A stretch of DNA of 64,000 nucleotides, from contig JACVVK020000455.1 in NCBI GenBank assembly GCA_018292915.2, forward strand, positions 295,001 through 359,000. The letters are read 5' to 3'. Shown here piece by piece: positions 1 to 63,520 of the stretch; position 1 is the stretch's first letter; every line of letters starts with the position of its first letter. This DNA is from Batillaria attramentaria (lineage: Eukaryota; Mollusca; Gastropoda; Batillariidae). The notes beneath the pieces are model-generated. The model saw nothing but the letters and a program-made list of their open reading frames with translations. It had not been told where the DNA came from and ran no database searches. The position numbers and the translations under genes are program-made.

Positions 1-208
1 GATTTGATTTTAGATTTTAATGTTACAAAAGGCACCTTGTAGGTATTGTAAACAATGATCCAGATAGCTTTAAAAAAAAATGTAAAGTGATCCCACGACA
101 ATACGATCGTAAGAGAGATTTCACGGTTGGCCAGATATGTGACCACGGTGTCCATCTTTGCTTAAAGGTCTGCAATCTAAAAAAAAAAAAAAAAAAAAGC
201 CGCAAAAA

Positions 209-268
<60 letters not shown>

Positions 269-271
269 AAC

Positions 272-645
272 TGGGGCGGTCGGTGATCTAGTGGTTAAGA
301 GACTTGTCACCAATGCGAGAGGTCAGGGGTTTCCCACTCGGGGGAAAATTTTCCTTCTCGTATGTGGCACCGTTCATTCGGGCCGATCGTCGGGGGTTCT
401 CTCCGGGTACTCCGGCTTCCTCCCCCCTTTGCTTTGGAAATGTTCAGCCCACAAAATTTCAATGCAATTCTAAATTCCGAAATTTAAATAGCCCTTCGCA
501 TCATGTGATTGTAATGTGTATATGTCCAGTGTGTGAGAGAATGCGTGTGATTCACGTGAGCGTGCGTTTTGGGTTCAGTTCGCGGCGCTTTGAGCCGATT
601 CATGAAATTGGGTAAAGCGCCTATACAATATTCATTATCATCATA
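272..645 (+). mobile_element. SINE family S3 copy
   Basis: tRNA-like head with GTGATCTAGTGGTTAAGAG and a degraded B box, a body with GGCACCGTTCATTCGGGCC, and an ATT-rich tail. Related copies at 6515, 9571, 41143 and 51948. Confidence 0.8.
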
Positions 646-655
646 TCAACTGCTG

Positions 656-972
656 CGACTGTGCATATAATGCAGGCAACTCTGTCACAGCTGCCGAGTT
701 TTCAGCGCTTCGGAGACCCCTATGAAACCAGAGCGTGAGTTTGCAGTGAGTTAAATTCATTGTGCTTTTGGTCAGGGAGCAAGACACATTGCTACTGCGT
801 CTAGCGGGTGTTGTGTGCTGCACGGGAAGTCTAGCCACTTCGATCTTTCCCGCTGAATGTCAAAATACTAACTGAGCTGTGATATCAAGCTGCCATTGGC
901 TTTTACACGGACTTCAGGGACGCTGAAAACTCTGTAACTGTGACACAGTTGACTGTGTATTTTGCACAGTCG
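656..972. mobile_element. MITE family M1 (CGACTGTGC termini)
   Basis: Begins CGACTGTGCA and ends TGCACAGTCG. Internal sequence is shared with elements at 43828-44236 and 53883-54183. Confidence 0.75.
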
Positions 973-974
973 TT

Positions 975-1070
975 GGGTTTCTCTTGTTGTTGTTATTGTT
1001 GTTGGTGGTGGTGGTGGTGGTGGTGGTGGTGGTGGTGGTGTTGTTGTTGTTGTTTTGTTGTTGTTGTTTT
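975..1070. repeat. GTT/GGT trinucleotide repeat and nearby hairpin
   Basis: TTG/GGT-rich tract followed at 1071-1102 by a perfect 14-bp inverted repeat (TATGTTGTTTCCAT) with a 4-nt loop. Confidence 0.8.
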
Positions 1071-1297
1071 TATGTTGTTTCCATAGTAATGGAAACAACA
1101 TAATAGGACGGGCTAAAATTTCCACGTTCATAGGCAAGCATCTGTGGTACAAACGCACGTCACTGCCGATCTCCCGCAGAGACGATTTTGCAAGTGTATG
1201 ACAATGACGTAAGAAAACTTGCGTCATCGATGCTGACGCGTATGGTGTTCCGAACGCACTTCTCCTCCTCAGTGAGTGCCGTCTGTGTGGATGTGGA

Positions 1298-1301
<4 letters not shown>

Positions 1302-1380
<79 letters not shown>
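1302..1380. repeat. GT microsatellite
   Basis: Pure GT run of about 79 bp upstream of receptor A. Confidence 0.95.
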
Positions 1381-1384
<4 letters not shown>

Positions 1385-1396
1385 TGTGTCCGGGCC

Positions 1397-1990
1397 CGTT
1401 TCTTCGAAAATACTCAACCGAATGGCTTCAAATTTGGGGTATCCAAATATATCAAAATGTTACATTAGACGATTCAAGCGTGTGATGATTGCTTACGTGA
1501 TTTGGGAGTTATCGCCCTTTTGAGACAAGTTGGTTGTCTTTCGTGTACAGGCGTAATATTTATTTAAATCACTCAATTTTTTGGCAGTAGATAGCTTGAA
1601 TACGGACTCTGAACAGAGTCACTACTAGAAAATGGTCGCTCTTATAGTTTTCATGTAAACCGAGCCTGAATTGACATTGCATGTGAACCCAGTTCAGATG
1701 CCTATTTCTCCAAAAATACTAAACCGATCGATTTCAAATTTGGGCTTTCTAAATGAATCAAGATTGTTGAATAGAAGGCCCGATCCAGATACGATTGCAC
1801 ACATGATTTGCGAGTTATCGCCCTTTTCAGAAAAAGTGGCTTTCTGGCGTTTAAAGGCGTAATATTTACCTAAACCACTCCATTTTTTGGACATAGATAG
1901 CATGAATACGGACTCTCAACTAAGTGAAGTTTGGAGGTTGTCGCTTTTATACTTTTGGCGTAAGCCGTACCTGATGAAAGTGCTGGTGAA
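1397..1990. repeat. Two diverged tandem copies of a ~305-bp unit
   Basis: Copies start near 1399 and 1704. Shared blocks include GAGTTATCGCCCTTTT, AATACGGACTCT and GGCGTAATATTTA. Noncoding; origin unknown. Confidence 0.75.
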
Positions 1991-2282
1991 CACACTTTAG
2001 ATCTCAAAATCGCTCCTACTATACATAGATAATGAGCCTGGGGTGCCATAAAAAATATACAAAAAAATTAGAAAAATTCACTGCAGCCGTTATCGTCAGT
2101 TGACTCGAAAATTTGTACTCACAGCACATTTCCTCTGCAAGCCACACGCCTCACAAACATCGAAGAAGAGACGCACGCGCACTGACGTAAAGTAAGTGCG
2201 TCATGTTTGATTGACGTGATGCTGTTTTTTCTTGGGGGTGTCTCGCCACTTTCTTTCGGAATTCCTCTGTTTGGAGACGTGG

Positions 2283-2610
2283 TGTTGTATTTTACTTATG
2301 CTATGTCGCCATCATCGTGCACTCGCAGAGATGATACGGGATACAACAGACTACAACTCCAATACTTTATGAACAGAATATGCGCGGAGAACAAATTCAT
2401 GAAAGAAGAAGAATCCAGAACGCTGTGCAGGGCTGCTTACGAACTGAACAGGTAAGATCTAGAACATTCCTCAACTTACTGGAAGGCTCGAAATCTCTCC
2501 AAGGTGACGTAATCTACTGACGTTACTGCACCAGCATGTTCTGGGATGGTCTAGAAATTATTTTGCATCGAAATGCAGTATCTTTTCGCAAGAGTCTCTA
2601 CAACTTGACA
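2283..2610 (-). mobile_element. Solo LTR, degraded copy
   Basis: Reverse-orientation relative of the LTR at 33761-34076, alignable over its whole length. The ends are eroded; possible target repeat GTGG. No internal retroelement region nearby. Confidence 0.75.
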
Positions 2611-3700
2611 TGTGGAAAGCGGGAATTTCAGTGGGTTTCGTTTTTGCCACTGACTCACACTCAGAAGCATAATGCAAAGATCTTGGAAACATAAAGATAG
2701 TTCACTTACCTCCCTTTGAGGGACAACGCGTAAGAGTTGTAGCGCGCATCCCGCAGATCTACGCAGTTGTTTGACCCAACCCTACACTAGCCGCCGTAAA
2801 ACATTTTAAGAAAATAAACAAAAACGAAGATGTCAGCGTCTCCCCCCATATATTTCGCATGTGTTTTAGGCCTATGGAAAACATAAGTACTCTCAAAGTT
2901 CCGGAGGACGAACGAAAGATCTAGTTTGGCTTTCACTGCTGTTCGTAGGCTACGCAGTGCATTTCGTTCGATGTGTTCAAGTAAAACTAGTACGGAACAC
3001 AGAAAGATCGAATGTGCGAGAGATCCAAAGATGGACGCATCCGCTGAATACTTCCTGCTAACTCAGCATTAATCATATCTGCGACCGACGATCCAGCAGA
3101 TTCTATGTTGTGATATGGTTTTACAATGGTTAGAATGAAGTTCAGCCGGATGATTTTGTTCTGTGTGTGTGTTCTGAATTTAGATGCAGGTAGACGCTAG
3201 CACAATTTAAGTCACCGTGATTTGTAAAGTTGTCAGGGAAAAAAATTACGCTGTATCTGCGTCAGCCGCGTGTGTTTACTGTTAGTTTACACTGCATGCA
3301 CACGTACCACTTGAGGTCTTTTTTTTTTTTTTTTTGACAAGAAAGCGAAAAAAAAAGTTTGTTTTTCAACAAGAATACCAAAAGAAGTATTTCCCCGTTT
3401 ATATTTGTCTGTTATTTGAACAATTCGGCGCAGAACACAATTGCATGCTTTTGTGATCGCTTTCCACTTTCCGCCATGCTGTCACTATAGGGGCCAGATC
3501 TAGGATGCGCGCTAATGCGGGCAGACAACTCTTCGCGTTGTCCCGCTATATGTCTCTCTTACGAGGGCAGGAGTGACGCGTCTTTCTGATTCCAAGGTCT
3601 TTGCATAATGTGTGTGTGTGTGTGTGTGTGTGTAGGGGGAGGGGGGGGGGTGCGTGCGTCCGCGGGCAAGCGCGCGTCTAAGGCGAGAGAGAGAGAGAGA
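2611..3700. other. No recognised gene
   Basis: Nothing recognisable as coding. Holds poly-T/poly-A patches, a short GT run near 3609-3632 and a GA run near 3686. I looked for the missing first exons of receptor A (signal peptide, L-D-K-I-N) here and in the rest of 1-4370 and found none. Confidence 0.6.
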
Positions 3701-3702
3701 GG

Positions 3703-4066
3703 GTCTCTTCTCCGATACCAGTAAGCAATCGTCTGTCAGTCAGGTCTGCGGGAAGTAACTCTGTCAAAGGGGAACGACTTTATTACAAGAATTCATTCAC
3801 CCATGTAGAACCTCGCATACGCCAACAAGTTGTGACGTCAACCAGCTAGGCGAGCTCACACGACCTCATGTGTTTGGGTTTTTGCAAGTGCATAGAGGCA
3901 CGATAAGGGTTTTCAGTACTTTCTTTATGTCAGCATGCTTGATGTCAGAGAGCTTGCGTTCCGGCGTGTGCGCGCGGGCTGCATACATGACACAACGACT
4001 ACGACTGTGACTACAGCAGGTCATTGAATGGAAACAACATATTGGGCTGGTGGCCATCTTGTTTTA
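3703..4066. repeat. ~360-bp dispersed repeat, copy 1
   Basis: Starts CTCTTCTCCGATACCAG and ends GGTGGCCATCTTGTT. A near-identical direct copy lies at 9188-9553 in a receptor A intron. No coding potential seen. Confidence 0.85.
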
Positions 4067-4370
4067 ACACACACTGTTTGTGGCTTTTCCTTGAGATTGC
4101 AGGCATTAAAAGATTGAACAATATCTGGCTGGAATAACACCAAAATAGCTCGTAACTCACGGATTTTTCCCCTTTCTCCTTCTATTTAATATGCCCTATA
4201 TGGCGGTTTTTATTTTGTTTCATGCAATAAAGGGAAGTACATGTAATTGGAGCTCCGTTTGCGTGGGTTTAACAGTGACTATTATCGTTTGGACGTTCTT
4301 TGAGCTAAATTACTAATTTTTTTTTAAATGAAAACATTGAGGTGTTGAGACCTGCTTTTGTTTGTCCTAG

Positions 4371-19627
<15,257 letters not shown>

Positions 19628-20224
19628 AAACTTCTCCCACTTCAGGGCGTATGGTATGGTATGGTATGGTAGACTTCTCCTCGGCGCATATATCCGTCTC
19701 TGCTGAAATGCTCACGGCGCCGCAGGGCTGAAGGACGAAGCAGTGAAAGCGTGCTGCCGCTAAGCGCTACTTTATGTGCAAACCTCCACCCTGCTATTCA
19801 CTCTGGTGCGTGCGACAGTATTTCTGTTTACCACGACACCGGCCACAGCCTACTCTTCTTCGAAAGATGAACGTGGGATTTTTAGCGTGCACACTTGATG
19901 TATGTGCGTGCGTGTGTACACGAAGGCGAGACAGGCACCGTGAACGAGTCTGCACACGGATCTGACTCGATATTTTAAGGGAAAAATCCCACCATATTCC
20001 TGCCTACCGGGGACTCGAACCTGGCAGCTCAGGATCCAAATCCCTGTCGTAGGGCGTAGTATTAACTGTTGGTTTCAGCAAGTTTGTTTGTTGCATACGG
20101 GTTGTAGTAACGTAACAATTTATTAACGCACAGCATATGGTAATACTCATGGTGTGAAGAAATACATTGTGACAGTATGGCAATGGCAGATTAAATTGAT
20201 CCGTAATAATGATAAATCAACACT

Positions 20225-20263
<39 letters not shown>

Positions 20264-20479
20264 GGGTGGGGAGTCTTTGTGTACTAACAACGTGAAAAAT
20301 AAAATCTCCGTCGGGATGCGTTAGACTCTGTTAAGAAAGTACCGTTTAACTGATAACGTGCTGCACGAGTTATGAAATCCTGAACTTTACTGAAGATATT
20401 TGATGATTATTAACAAGACATAGGAAGATCATTAACTGTTAACTAACCTCTTGCGTGTCTTGTTTTAGTTGCAGAATTT

Positions 20480-20543
<64 letters not shown>

Positions 20544-20904
20544 TACTTGAATGTCAATTTTGTTTATTTCTCCTGTTGTAATGGCGCCTGGAGCTTCTAA
20601 TGAGGGACGAGCGTCACATTCAAATGAATTTTACCATTATTATTAATTGTCGTATTGATCTTACGACTGTGTGACAGAGTCATTTCCGGTAAAATGAAGG
20701 CATTTTAACACCAGTATCAACAACAAAAACTACTGAAAGAGCAACAGCAACAACGGACAGAATCGACATAATACTTCCTGGTTTTCCCAAGCAATTCGTA
20801 TTCATATTCATCGCCTTGATTTTCGCGTTAGACTCTAACTGTTACCTGTTAACATTAGACTGTTATCGTTGTCAGTTCGCCCCCCCCCCCCCCCAGTAAG
20901 AACT

Positions 20905-21236
20905 AAAACATAAGGTCAGAGATCATTTTCCTTTCAGGCTACAGCTCTTTGGAACCAACTTCCTAAACCACTTAGACACACAGAGTCCAGTGCCAGCTTC
21001 AAACGCTGCCTCAAACCCCACCTATTTAAAACTGTTTACTGATAATTATACTCTGCCCTTCCACACCGTGTCAGCCTACTTGTTGTGAGATATTGTTTAA
21101 CTTTGAATGTTCCTTGTGAGTCTGTGTGTATGAAAGTGGTGCATGTAGTTATGATGTACGGCGCTTGGAACCTGTTTCATTTCATGTATAGGCGCCTTGT
21201 AAGTCGTCATTAGTATTAGTATTAGTATTATTACAA
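20905..21236 (+). mobile_element. LINE 3' end
   Basis: Encodes A-L-W-N-Q-L-P-K-P-L-R-H and F-K-R-C-L-K-P-H-L-F before a stop, then a 3' UTR ending in ATTAGT repeats. Same family as 14015-14625. Confidence 0.7.
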
Positions 21237-21445
21237 GCTTACGACATTAATCCGATTTATCAATTATTATGAAACTGAGCAAGACGTCTTAACGGTGAGA
21301 CTGAATTTTAAAAAAAAGGTTTAAAAGTGATGCAGCTCTAATCTTTTAATTTAGCAATGCGTCATAGGTAAATACATGATTGACTTCAAGCGACTGGTTA
21401 CTATCTTCTATATGTACACAATAATTTGGAATATAAAAAAAAAAA

Positions 21446-21597
21446 AAAAATAAGCCTGTAGAAATATATTTGTATACATAATTTCAAAGATCATCTTCAG
21501 AGACTGAATTTGACAGGATACATAACCTGTAAAAAATATATTTGTATACATAATTTCAAAGGTCAACTTCAGAGACTGACTTTGACAGGATTTTCGT
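21446..21597. repeat. Tandem direct duplication, ~77 bp
   Basis: AAATATATTTGTATACATAA ... CAGAGACTGA occurs twice in a row with few changes. Confidence 0.85.
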
Positions 21598-22010
21598 CAG
21601 CTTAATCTATAAATACACAAGTTAGAGAGAAAATATATATGGCAAGTTTCTACAGTAATCGTCAACCAGTCAAGCATAAAACCCAGCACAGAAAGAAGGG
21701 GTTGTCTCGGGAATTATTTTACATACAGACATCATCAGTATAGTTCTGACTATCATTTTGATTGGGGTGTAATTACGTGGTCATCTACACAAGCAGGTCG
21801 GCAACGGAACATGCCAGTTAGAGGATGTGCTACACTGCAGATTAACTGATGTTCGATCGGTGGTTTTAACTCGACTGGTGCAGTGGCAATGGTAGAACTA
21901 GGGAGCAACTTGTCGAATGCTCATTTGTGTAAATTTGACATGGGTTTTTGAAAGCATTTCACTTTACTTGAAACGTAAATCCTGCAACCGCTATTGGCAT
22001 ATCTTATCTT

Positions 22011-22130
<120 letters not shown>

Positions 22131-22365
22131 GATCATTGGGCATTTTTCTTAGTTGTGGACGATTATGCGTTTATCCCCCCCCCCCGAAAAAAAGAAGAAA
22201 AAAAATACAACACCCACCAAACAAACAAAAACACCCAACAAACAAACAAACAAAATAACCAACCCTAAATACAAAAAAATGAAAATCCAAATCCATCCCT
22301 ACTACCAAATCCAAGTTCTTCAAACTGATGAGCATCTGCTGCTGCCGGTCTATAGCGTAGCGTGT

Positions 22366-38869
<16,504 letters not shown>

Positions 38870-39419
38870 GGTTTCTCCAGCAGTGCAGCGGCGAGGAAGC
38901 AAAATTTAATATTCCCTCAGCACTCTTTCCTCCGCACAACGAAATCAAGAGTGCGGGAAATGTGAAGCAATGTGTACAGACGATGAGAGTGGCGCTCTGC
39001 TATGATTCAAAAATAGCAGCTTGCACATTGAGCTTCCTTGTTTGCAGATATCAGATCCGTGTATCATACGAGGACTGAGAATTGATTATCTGCGGCTGAC
39101 AATAGTCTGGCATGTTTACCACCTTCAGAGGCCAAAGGTTTTACTGCATTTGAATTGGTGTTCCGCAAGGCTTTTCCTGTTTATGCCCCTCCAGTGATCG
39201 ACGTATATTTTGTGAGGAAAGATTGAGAGTTTCGTAAAGGAAGTCTCTGGGTTCTTTGATTGGTTAGTTTTGAAGAGTACGTTGACCTGTGAAAAGTGTA
39301 TTCTCCCATTAACTACGCAAACAGGAGTAGTGCCAACGCGTAGGGGTTAATAACTATGTGTGCACTGTAAGTTGTTGACGTGTGTTGTATGATGCGTCAG
39401 ATCACAATTATACGCAGCA

Positions 39420-40190
<771 letters not shown>

Positions 40191-41142
40191 TATTTTTAAA
40201 AAATAATCGTATAATAAGCCCGCGTAACGAAACGCAATAGCCGTTACGATGTATTCTCACAAAATCACGCCCACAGAGAAGTCTATACTCTCTGCTACAG
40301 AGTCCACAAGAAACACTAAGGTTGAGTGCATTGGTTTTTTTTGTTGTTGTTGTTGTTGTTGTTGTTGTTTTTTTTGTTTGTTTTTTTTGGGGGGGGGGGG
40401 TTACGCGACATCATAATGATGTCATTCGTATTTTAATAAAAAAAAGTCAACGCACATGGTTTTCTTTGTATTTGAGGCAGATACAAAAATAATCATATAG
40501 CGATATCCTAAGGCGCTCCGATACAAGTGACGACTTTCACATCTGCCGGTTAATTGCAGCACTGTTTGAACGAGCTGGTTGCTGTCTGTCTGCAACTTCA
40601 GTTTCACCTGTCCCCTCACTTGGAAATATAATCAGTTGGAAAAAAAAGGCAAAAATGGGCAAGGTTTAGGCAAGGAGTGTACAAAAATGAGGCAAAAACA
40701 AAAAACAACCGGGGGGGGGGGGGGGCAGGGAAAAAGTATAAAGTCGTACAAAAAAAAAAAGAGGAATACCTGCAAAAAAAAAAAAAAAAAAAAAGCGACG
40801 ATAATGACAATCATTATGGTAATAACTGTCAGTCTATAAAATGAGAGTTGCTCCCCCAATGTTGTCAATGTTATTTTCATGAGAATAATTATTTCTATAA
40901 ATAATATATTTATTACTTAGATACGGTATGGTAGATGCTTTAGTTCTATTGCCATATTATAGGAAATTTGGGCGGCTCACCCACCCCACCCCCACCCCCA
41001 CCCCCCATGGGTCGCCATAGTACGGTGCCACCCATTATTTTTATTTCCTGCATGCATAGCGTGTGATTGTGTTTCCATTTCGCGGCCCCTCCCATATGGA
41101 ATGGGATTTTTAACATGCACATTTGATATTGTGCGTGCGTGT

Positions 41143-41548
41143 GTAATAATAATAATAATAATGAGTATTGTATAGGCGCTTTACCCAACTTCATGAATCG
41201 GCTCAAAGCGCCGCGAACTGAACCCAACACACATGCTCTCACGTGAATCGCACGCATTCTCTCAAAACCTGGACATAAACACAATCACGTGGCGCGTAGG
41301 GTCAGCTCAGCTATTTAAATTTCGGATTTTAGAATTGCATTTGATTTTTTTTTTTTTAATTTGGTGGCCTGAACATTTCCAAAGCAGAGGGGGAGGAAGC
41401 CGGAGTACCCGGAGAGAACCCCCGACGATCGACCCGAATGAACGGTGCCACATACGAGAAGGAAAAATTCTTTGCCCCGAGTGGACCTCGAACCCGTCAC
41501 CTCTCGCATTGGCGACAAGTCTCTTAACCACTAGACCACCCACCACCC
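41143..41548 (-). mobile_element. SINE family S3 copy
   Basis: Reverse S3 with AAT trinucleotide tail at the left and the tRNA-like head (CTCTTAACCACTAGACCACC) at the right. Confidence 0.85.
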
Positions 41549-41558
41549 CTCGAACGCG

Positions 41559-41600
<42 letters not shown>

Positions 41601-42522
41601 GGTTTTACGCCGCGCAAGCTACAATGACTATTTCGCGGCTACGAAGGCGAGATTGACACCGTAAGCTAGTCTGGACAAAATTTTGACTCGATTTAGAAAG
41701 AAACAACCCAACCAAATTCCTGTCCACTGGGGACTCGAAGCACACAGCAAATTATTTTTGTATATTGACATAATAATAAATATATCCAGAGACATTGGCA
41801 CCATAATGCATGATTATGTTCGTGTCGAACAGTCTTGTCCTTAAAGACGAGCGAGTGAGTATTTGAAGCTTAAAGCCTCACATCTAAAAAGGGATACACG
41901 TATTAGCTGGTAAACAAAATAATACATTGTTCACATGCTCAAACGATTAACCGCAACCACACATCGCTTTTCCGCGTCGGAATATTATGTCGTGAGTAGA
42001 TACAATAAAACGTAATAATGATAGAATCAAAATGCTAATTACCAGACCTGATACAAACAGTGTCAGTTGGAAAACCGAGAACAGATTTTATAAACGCACA
42101 AACCGGCGTGGATACAGGGGGAGGGGATGTGTGGGCGGGGGGGGGGATGGGGGGGGATGGGGGCAGTGTATCGGGCTTCCGATCGAGATTATGAAAAAAA
42201 ATAAGCTCTAAGCACGTCATATACACCAGAGTGGGGTGAGATGGGGTGAGGGGTGGGTCGAGGATGGGGTCGGGGGTGCAGGGGGGAGTGGGGGGGGGGG
42301 AGAGGTAGCTACAAAAATGCATAAATATGTATATTAATACTAACAAAAAAGACATGCGTATAACAAAACTTAAATACGAGAAGAGCACAACTCAATCTCA
42401 AAACACAAACACAAATGTTCCGTAGGGCAAAATTAATAAATTCACACCGGCCGCCGTGGTTCAGCGGTGAGCACTTGTCACTATGCACCGGGAGATCCTG
42501 GTTCCAAATCCACCCGAGGCAG

Positions 42523-42690
42523 GGGAGCCGGATAGCCTAATGGTAGAGCGTTGGACTCTCAATGCTCGCGTCGTGAGTTCGAATCCCGGCTGGGGCCAAA
42601 TATTTGTGCTGGCCTTTTTCTCGTTGCCCCGTCTTTGATATCACCCATACGTGGTGGAAAAGGACGTTAAACTCCCAAACGCCCACCCAC
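42523..42690 (+). mobile_element. SINE S1 nested in SINE S2
   Basis: Complete S1 flanked by CACCCGAGGCA, part of the S2 head, on both sides. Confidence 0.9.
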
Positions 42691-42908
42691 CCGAGGCAAG
42701 TGGGGTTTTTCCTACCGAGGTTGGCTCCCACCCAGAGCAGAATTGGAAGTGCCATGGGCCCAGTGGGGAGGCTGTTGCAACCTAGCCGAGACTCACCCAC
42801 TTAACGGGTGCGACTTTGAAGGTGCTTCCAATGTTTAACACAATTCATGATGTCGATGATTACACGACCGGCACCGCAGGTGCTGTAGCCCCCGGGTCTG
42901 GTTTGACG

Positions 42909-43095
42909 GGTGAAGTCTATTATGGAGGGAACTCGTACAGGTCTATTTTTAGACGGACGTCACCTGAGGTCACGGGATTCCGGAAACGCCCGATAGCGCG
43001 TTCAAACCCTGACCAAACCCTAACCCTAAGCCTAACCCTAACCCTAACCGTCTAAAAATAGACCTGTACGAGTTCCCTCCATAACAGCGTCCCCC
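42909..43095. mobile_element. MITE with telomere-like CCCTAA core
   Basis: 187 bp with about 48-bp inverted termini (best-matched part TTATGGAGGGAACTCGTACA) and a 9-bp target duplication GGTTTGACG at 42900-42908 and 43096-43104. The right part of the core is a CCCTAA repeat (about 43010-43050). Confidence 0.9.
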
Positions 43096-43680
43096 GGTTT
43101 GACGCCGGGATATTTATGATAGGAAGAGGGCAATGCGGCCATGTCACGCAGTCTCAATAGCATGCATAGCATCATCATCATGCGCTTGGCGTGCCTATTA
43201 ACTGCAAACTGAAGAGCTGCACATACGCTGTCCTCATCTTCTTTCGCGAAGCTAGCAGACGCCGCTCCCGTAGACACAACTGAACGACGTAATTATAGTA
43301 ATTTAGCGGTATGTAATCAACTCTAGTAATAAAAGTAGCATGTTCACTACCCTAGTTAATCAGTGTGTTTACCATTGAATATCTTTGACTCAACAAGCTG
43401 CCATTATACAATATGCGACCGCCATCTTTGCACGCTGTGTGACGTAGCATATCCATACAAAAAAAAGCAAGAAAAGGAAACAGTCAAAATAATATTATGC
43501 TGTGAAACCCACAGTCACTGGGGCTCTTTGAAATCCCACCAGCTGTCATGAAGTCACAGCCGGGGAATCCCACAAAAACGCAACTGTTTCGCAGCTGTGA
43601 GCAGCACTGTGGCATTCCACAGCGGTCGATTAGTAGCGGGCTCAAAGGTCTGCAATCTCAAACAAAAAGCCCAAAACACT

Positions 43681-43812
<132 letters not shown>

Positions 43813-43827
43813 AAACTGCGACTCCTG

Positions 43828-44236
43828 CGACTGTGCTTAATGCAGGCAATCTGTCACAGTTGCAGAGTTTTCTGCGCTTCGGAGACCCAAACAAAAGCGT
43901 GAGTTTGCGAGACACATCGCACAGCGTCTAGCGGGTGTTGTGTGCTGCACGAGAAGGCTTGCCACTGCGATATCTCTCCCTCAATGTCAAAACGCAGACA
44001 AAGCTGTGACATCAGGCTGCCCTTGTCTTTACAGGAGCTTGCACTGCGAGCTGCGAGACTCCGGCCTGACATGGGAGGAGGCCAAGACCTGCGCCAGGGA
44101 CAGAGTGAGATGGAGGAGAGCTGTTGAGGCCTTATGCTTCTCTAGGAGCCAAGACGCCTAAACTTGTCTTTACAGGGGTTTCTGGGACGCTGAAAACACT
44201 GTCACTGTGACAGAATGACTGTATTTTGCATAGTCG
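43828..44236. mobile_element. MITE M1 interrupted by a LINE fragment
   Basis: CGACTGTGC...GCATAGTCG ends. The M1 body is split at 44036 by a retroposed fragment. Confidence 0.8.
44036..44162 (+). mobile_element. 5'-truncated LINE 3' end with 14-bp target duplication
   Basis: 127 bp encoding S-G-L-T-W-E-E-A-K, R-V-R-W-R-R-A-V-E-A-L-C and a stop, the usual C-terminus of one LINE group. Flanked by CTTGTCTTTACAGG at 44022-44035 and 44163-44176. Confidence 0.85.
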
Positions 44237-44391
44237 GATAGGTTTTGAAAAAAAACGAAACAAACAAACAAACAAAAAACTGTTTGCGCTTTTTGCTGAG
44301 ATTGCAGACCTTTAACCTGTGCTATACACCAACGAGCACGACATGATTCTCTCTGTGCTGAACTCTTGGCTGTCTTCAGTCGTGTCATTGT

Positions 44392-62406
<18,015 letters not shown>

Positions 62407-63028
62407 ATTTCTCCAATCAGTCCAGGCTGTGAACATATGCCAGCCCTGCAGAAGGTTCCTTCACTTCAGTCCTCGAAAATGCTGGCTGTGAACTGCAAAC
62501 TGCTCATCGACACAACTCCAAACTTGAACGTACCCCAGCTAGCTGAAACTGATATTCTATCTTCATTTCAAACTAAAAGAGCCTATAAGCAATGGATTGG
62601 ATAGCGGCTCATAGGCCCTTTTGACGGTACACATAACATAGAAACTGACATGTGGACGAGGCTAAACTGAACCGGATGTTACAGAATTAGACCTATACAC
62701 AAACTGTAAAGGCAGAACCAAACAGGTACAAAACCGACTCAAAGAAAATGGAAAGAGAAGCGATTTCAGCTAAGCTGGATCAGTACTACTCATTTTAACA
62801 ATGACTTCAGCTAACACACTTACCTACCGTAGGCGCAGCTGAGCCTGAACACGTTTGTAGTGTATACATACACAAACTGTCCTCTTGTGTACTGCCTCGT
62901 TGAAATTTCTACGCGCGCAGTGAAGCGCGGCATAAAGCGAAGCTGAGCTTGTTGTGCAGATTAATTTACTGCTGCCCCTGTCTTGGTTTCAAATTAACCC
63001 TGGATATACTTTCAGGCATTTGTACAAT

Positions 63029-63321
<293 letters not shown>

Positions 63322-63520
63322 GACTCAAACTTGTACGTACCCCGACGGTCAATGTCCCCATAAGAAACATGTCACGCCGCCATGTTACATCGCTGACAAC
63401 TAACTACCGTGCCAGTTCTCGGTACACCGAATAAAATCCTACATCCGGTTTGGAAGGCCGCATCTGGTCCACTGCTTAAAAAAAATCATTGGATTTGCTA
63501 AACTGCCTAGATCGTGTGAT

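Larger units (their letters stand above)
42446..43180 (+). mobile_element. SINE family S2 copy interrupted by two insertions
   Basis: Head at 42446 (GTGGTTCAGCGGTGAGCAC). The body continues after an S1 insertion (42523-42695) and again after a MITE (42909-43095). The order of S2 blocks matches 32645-33148. Confidence 0.85.

Noticed and set aside
43010..43050. A chromosome end
   Set aside because: The CCCTAA array is short, lies inside a transposon with a target duplication, and is flanked by unique sequence on both sides.
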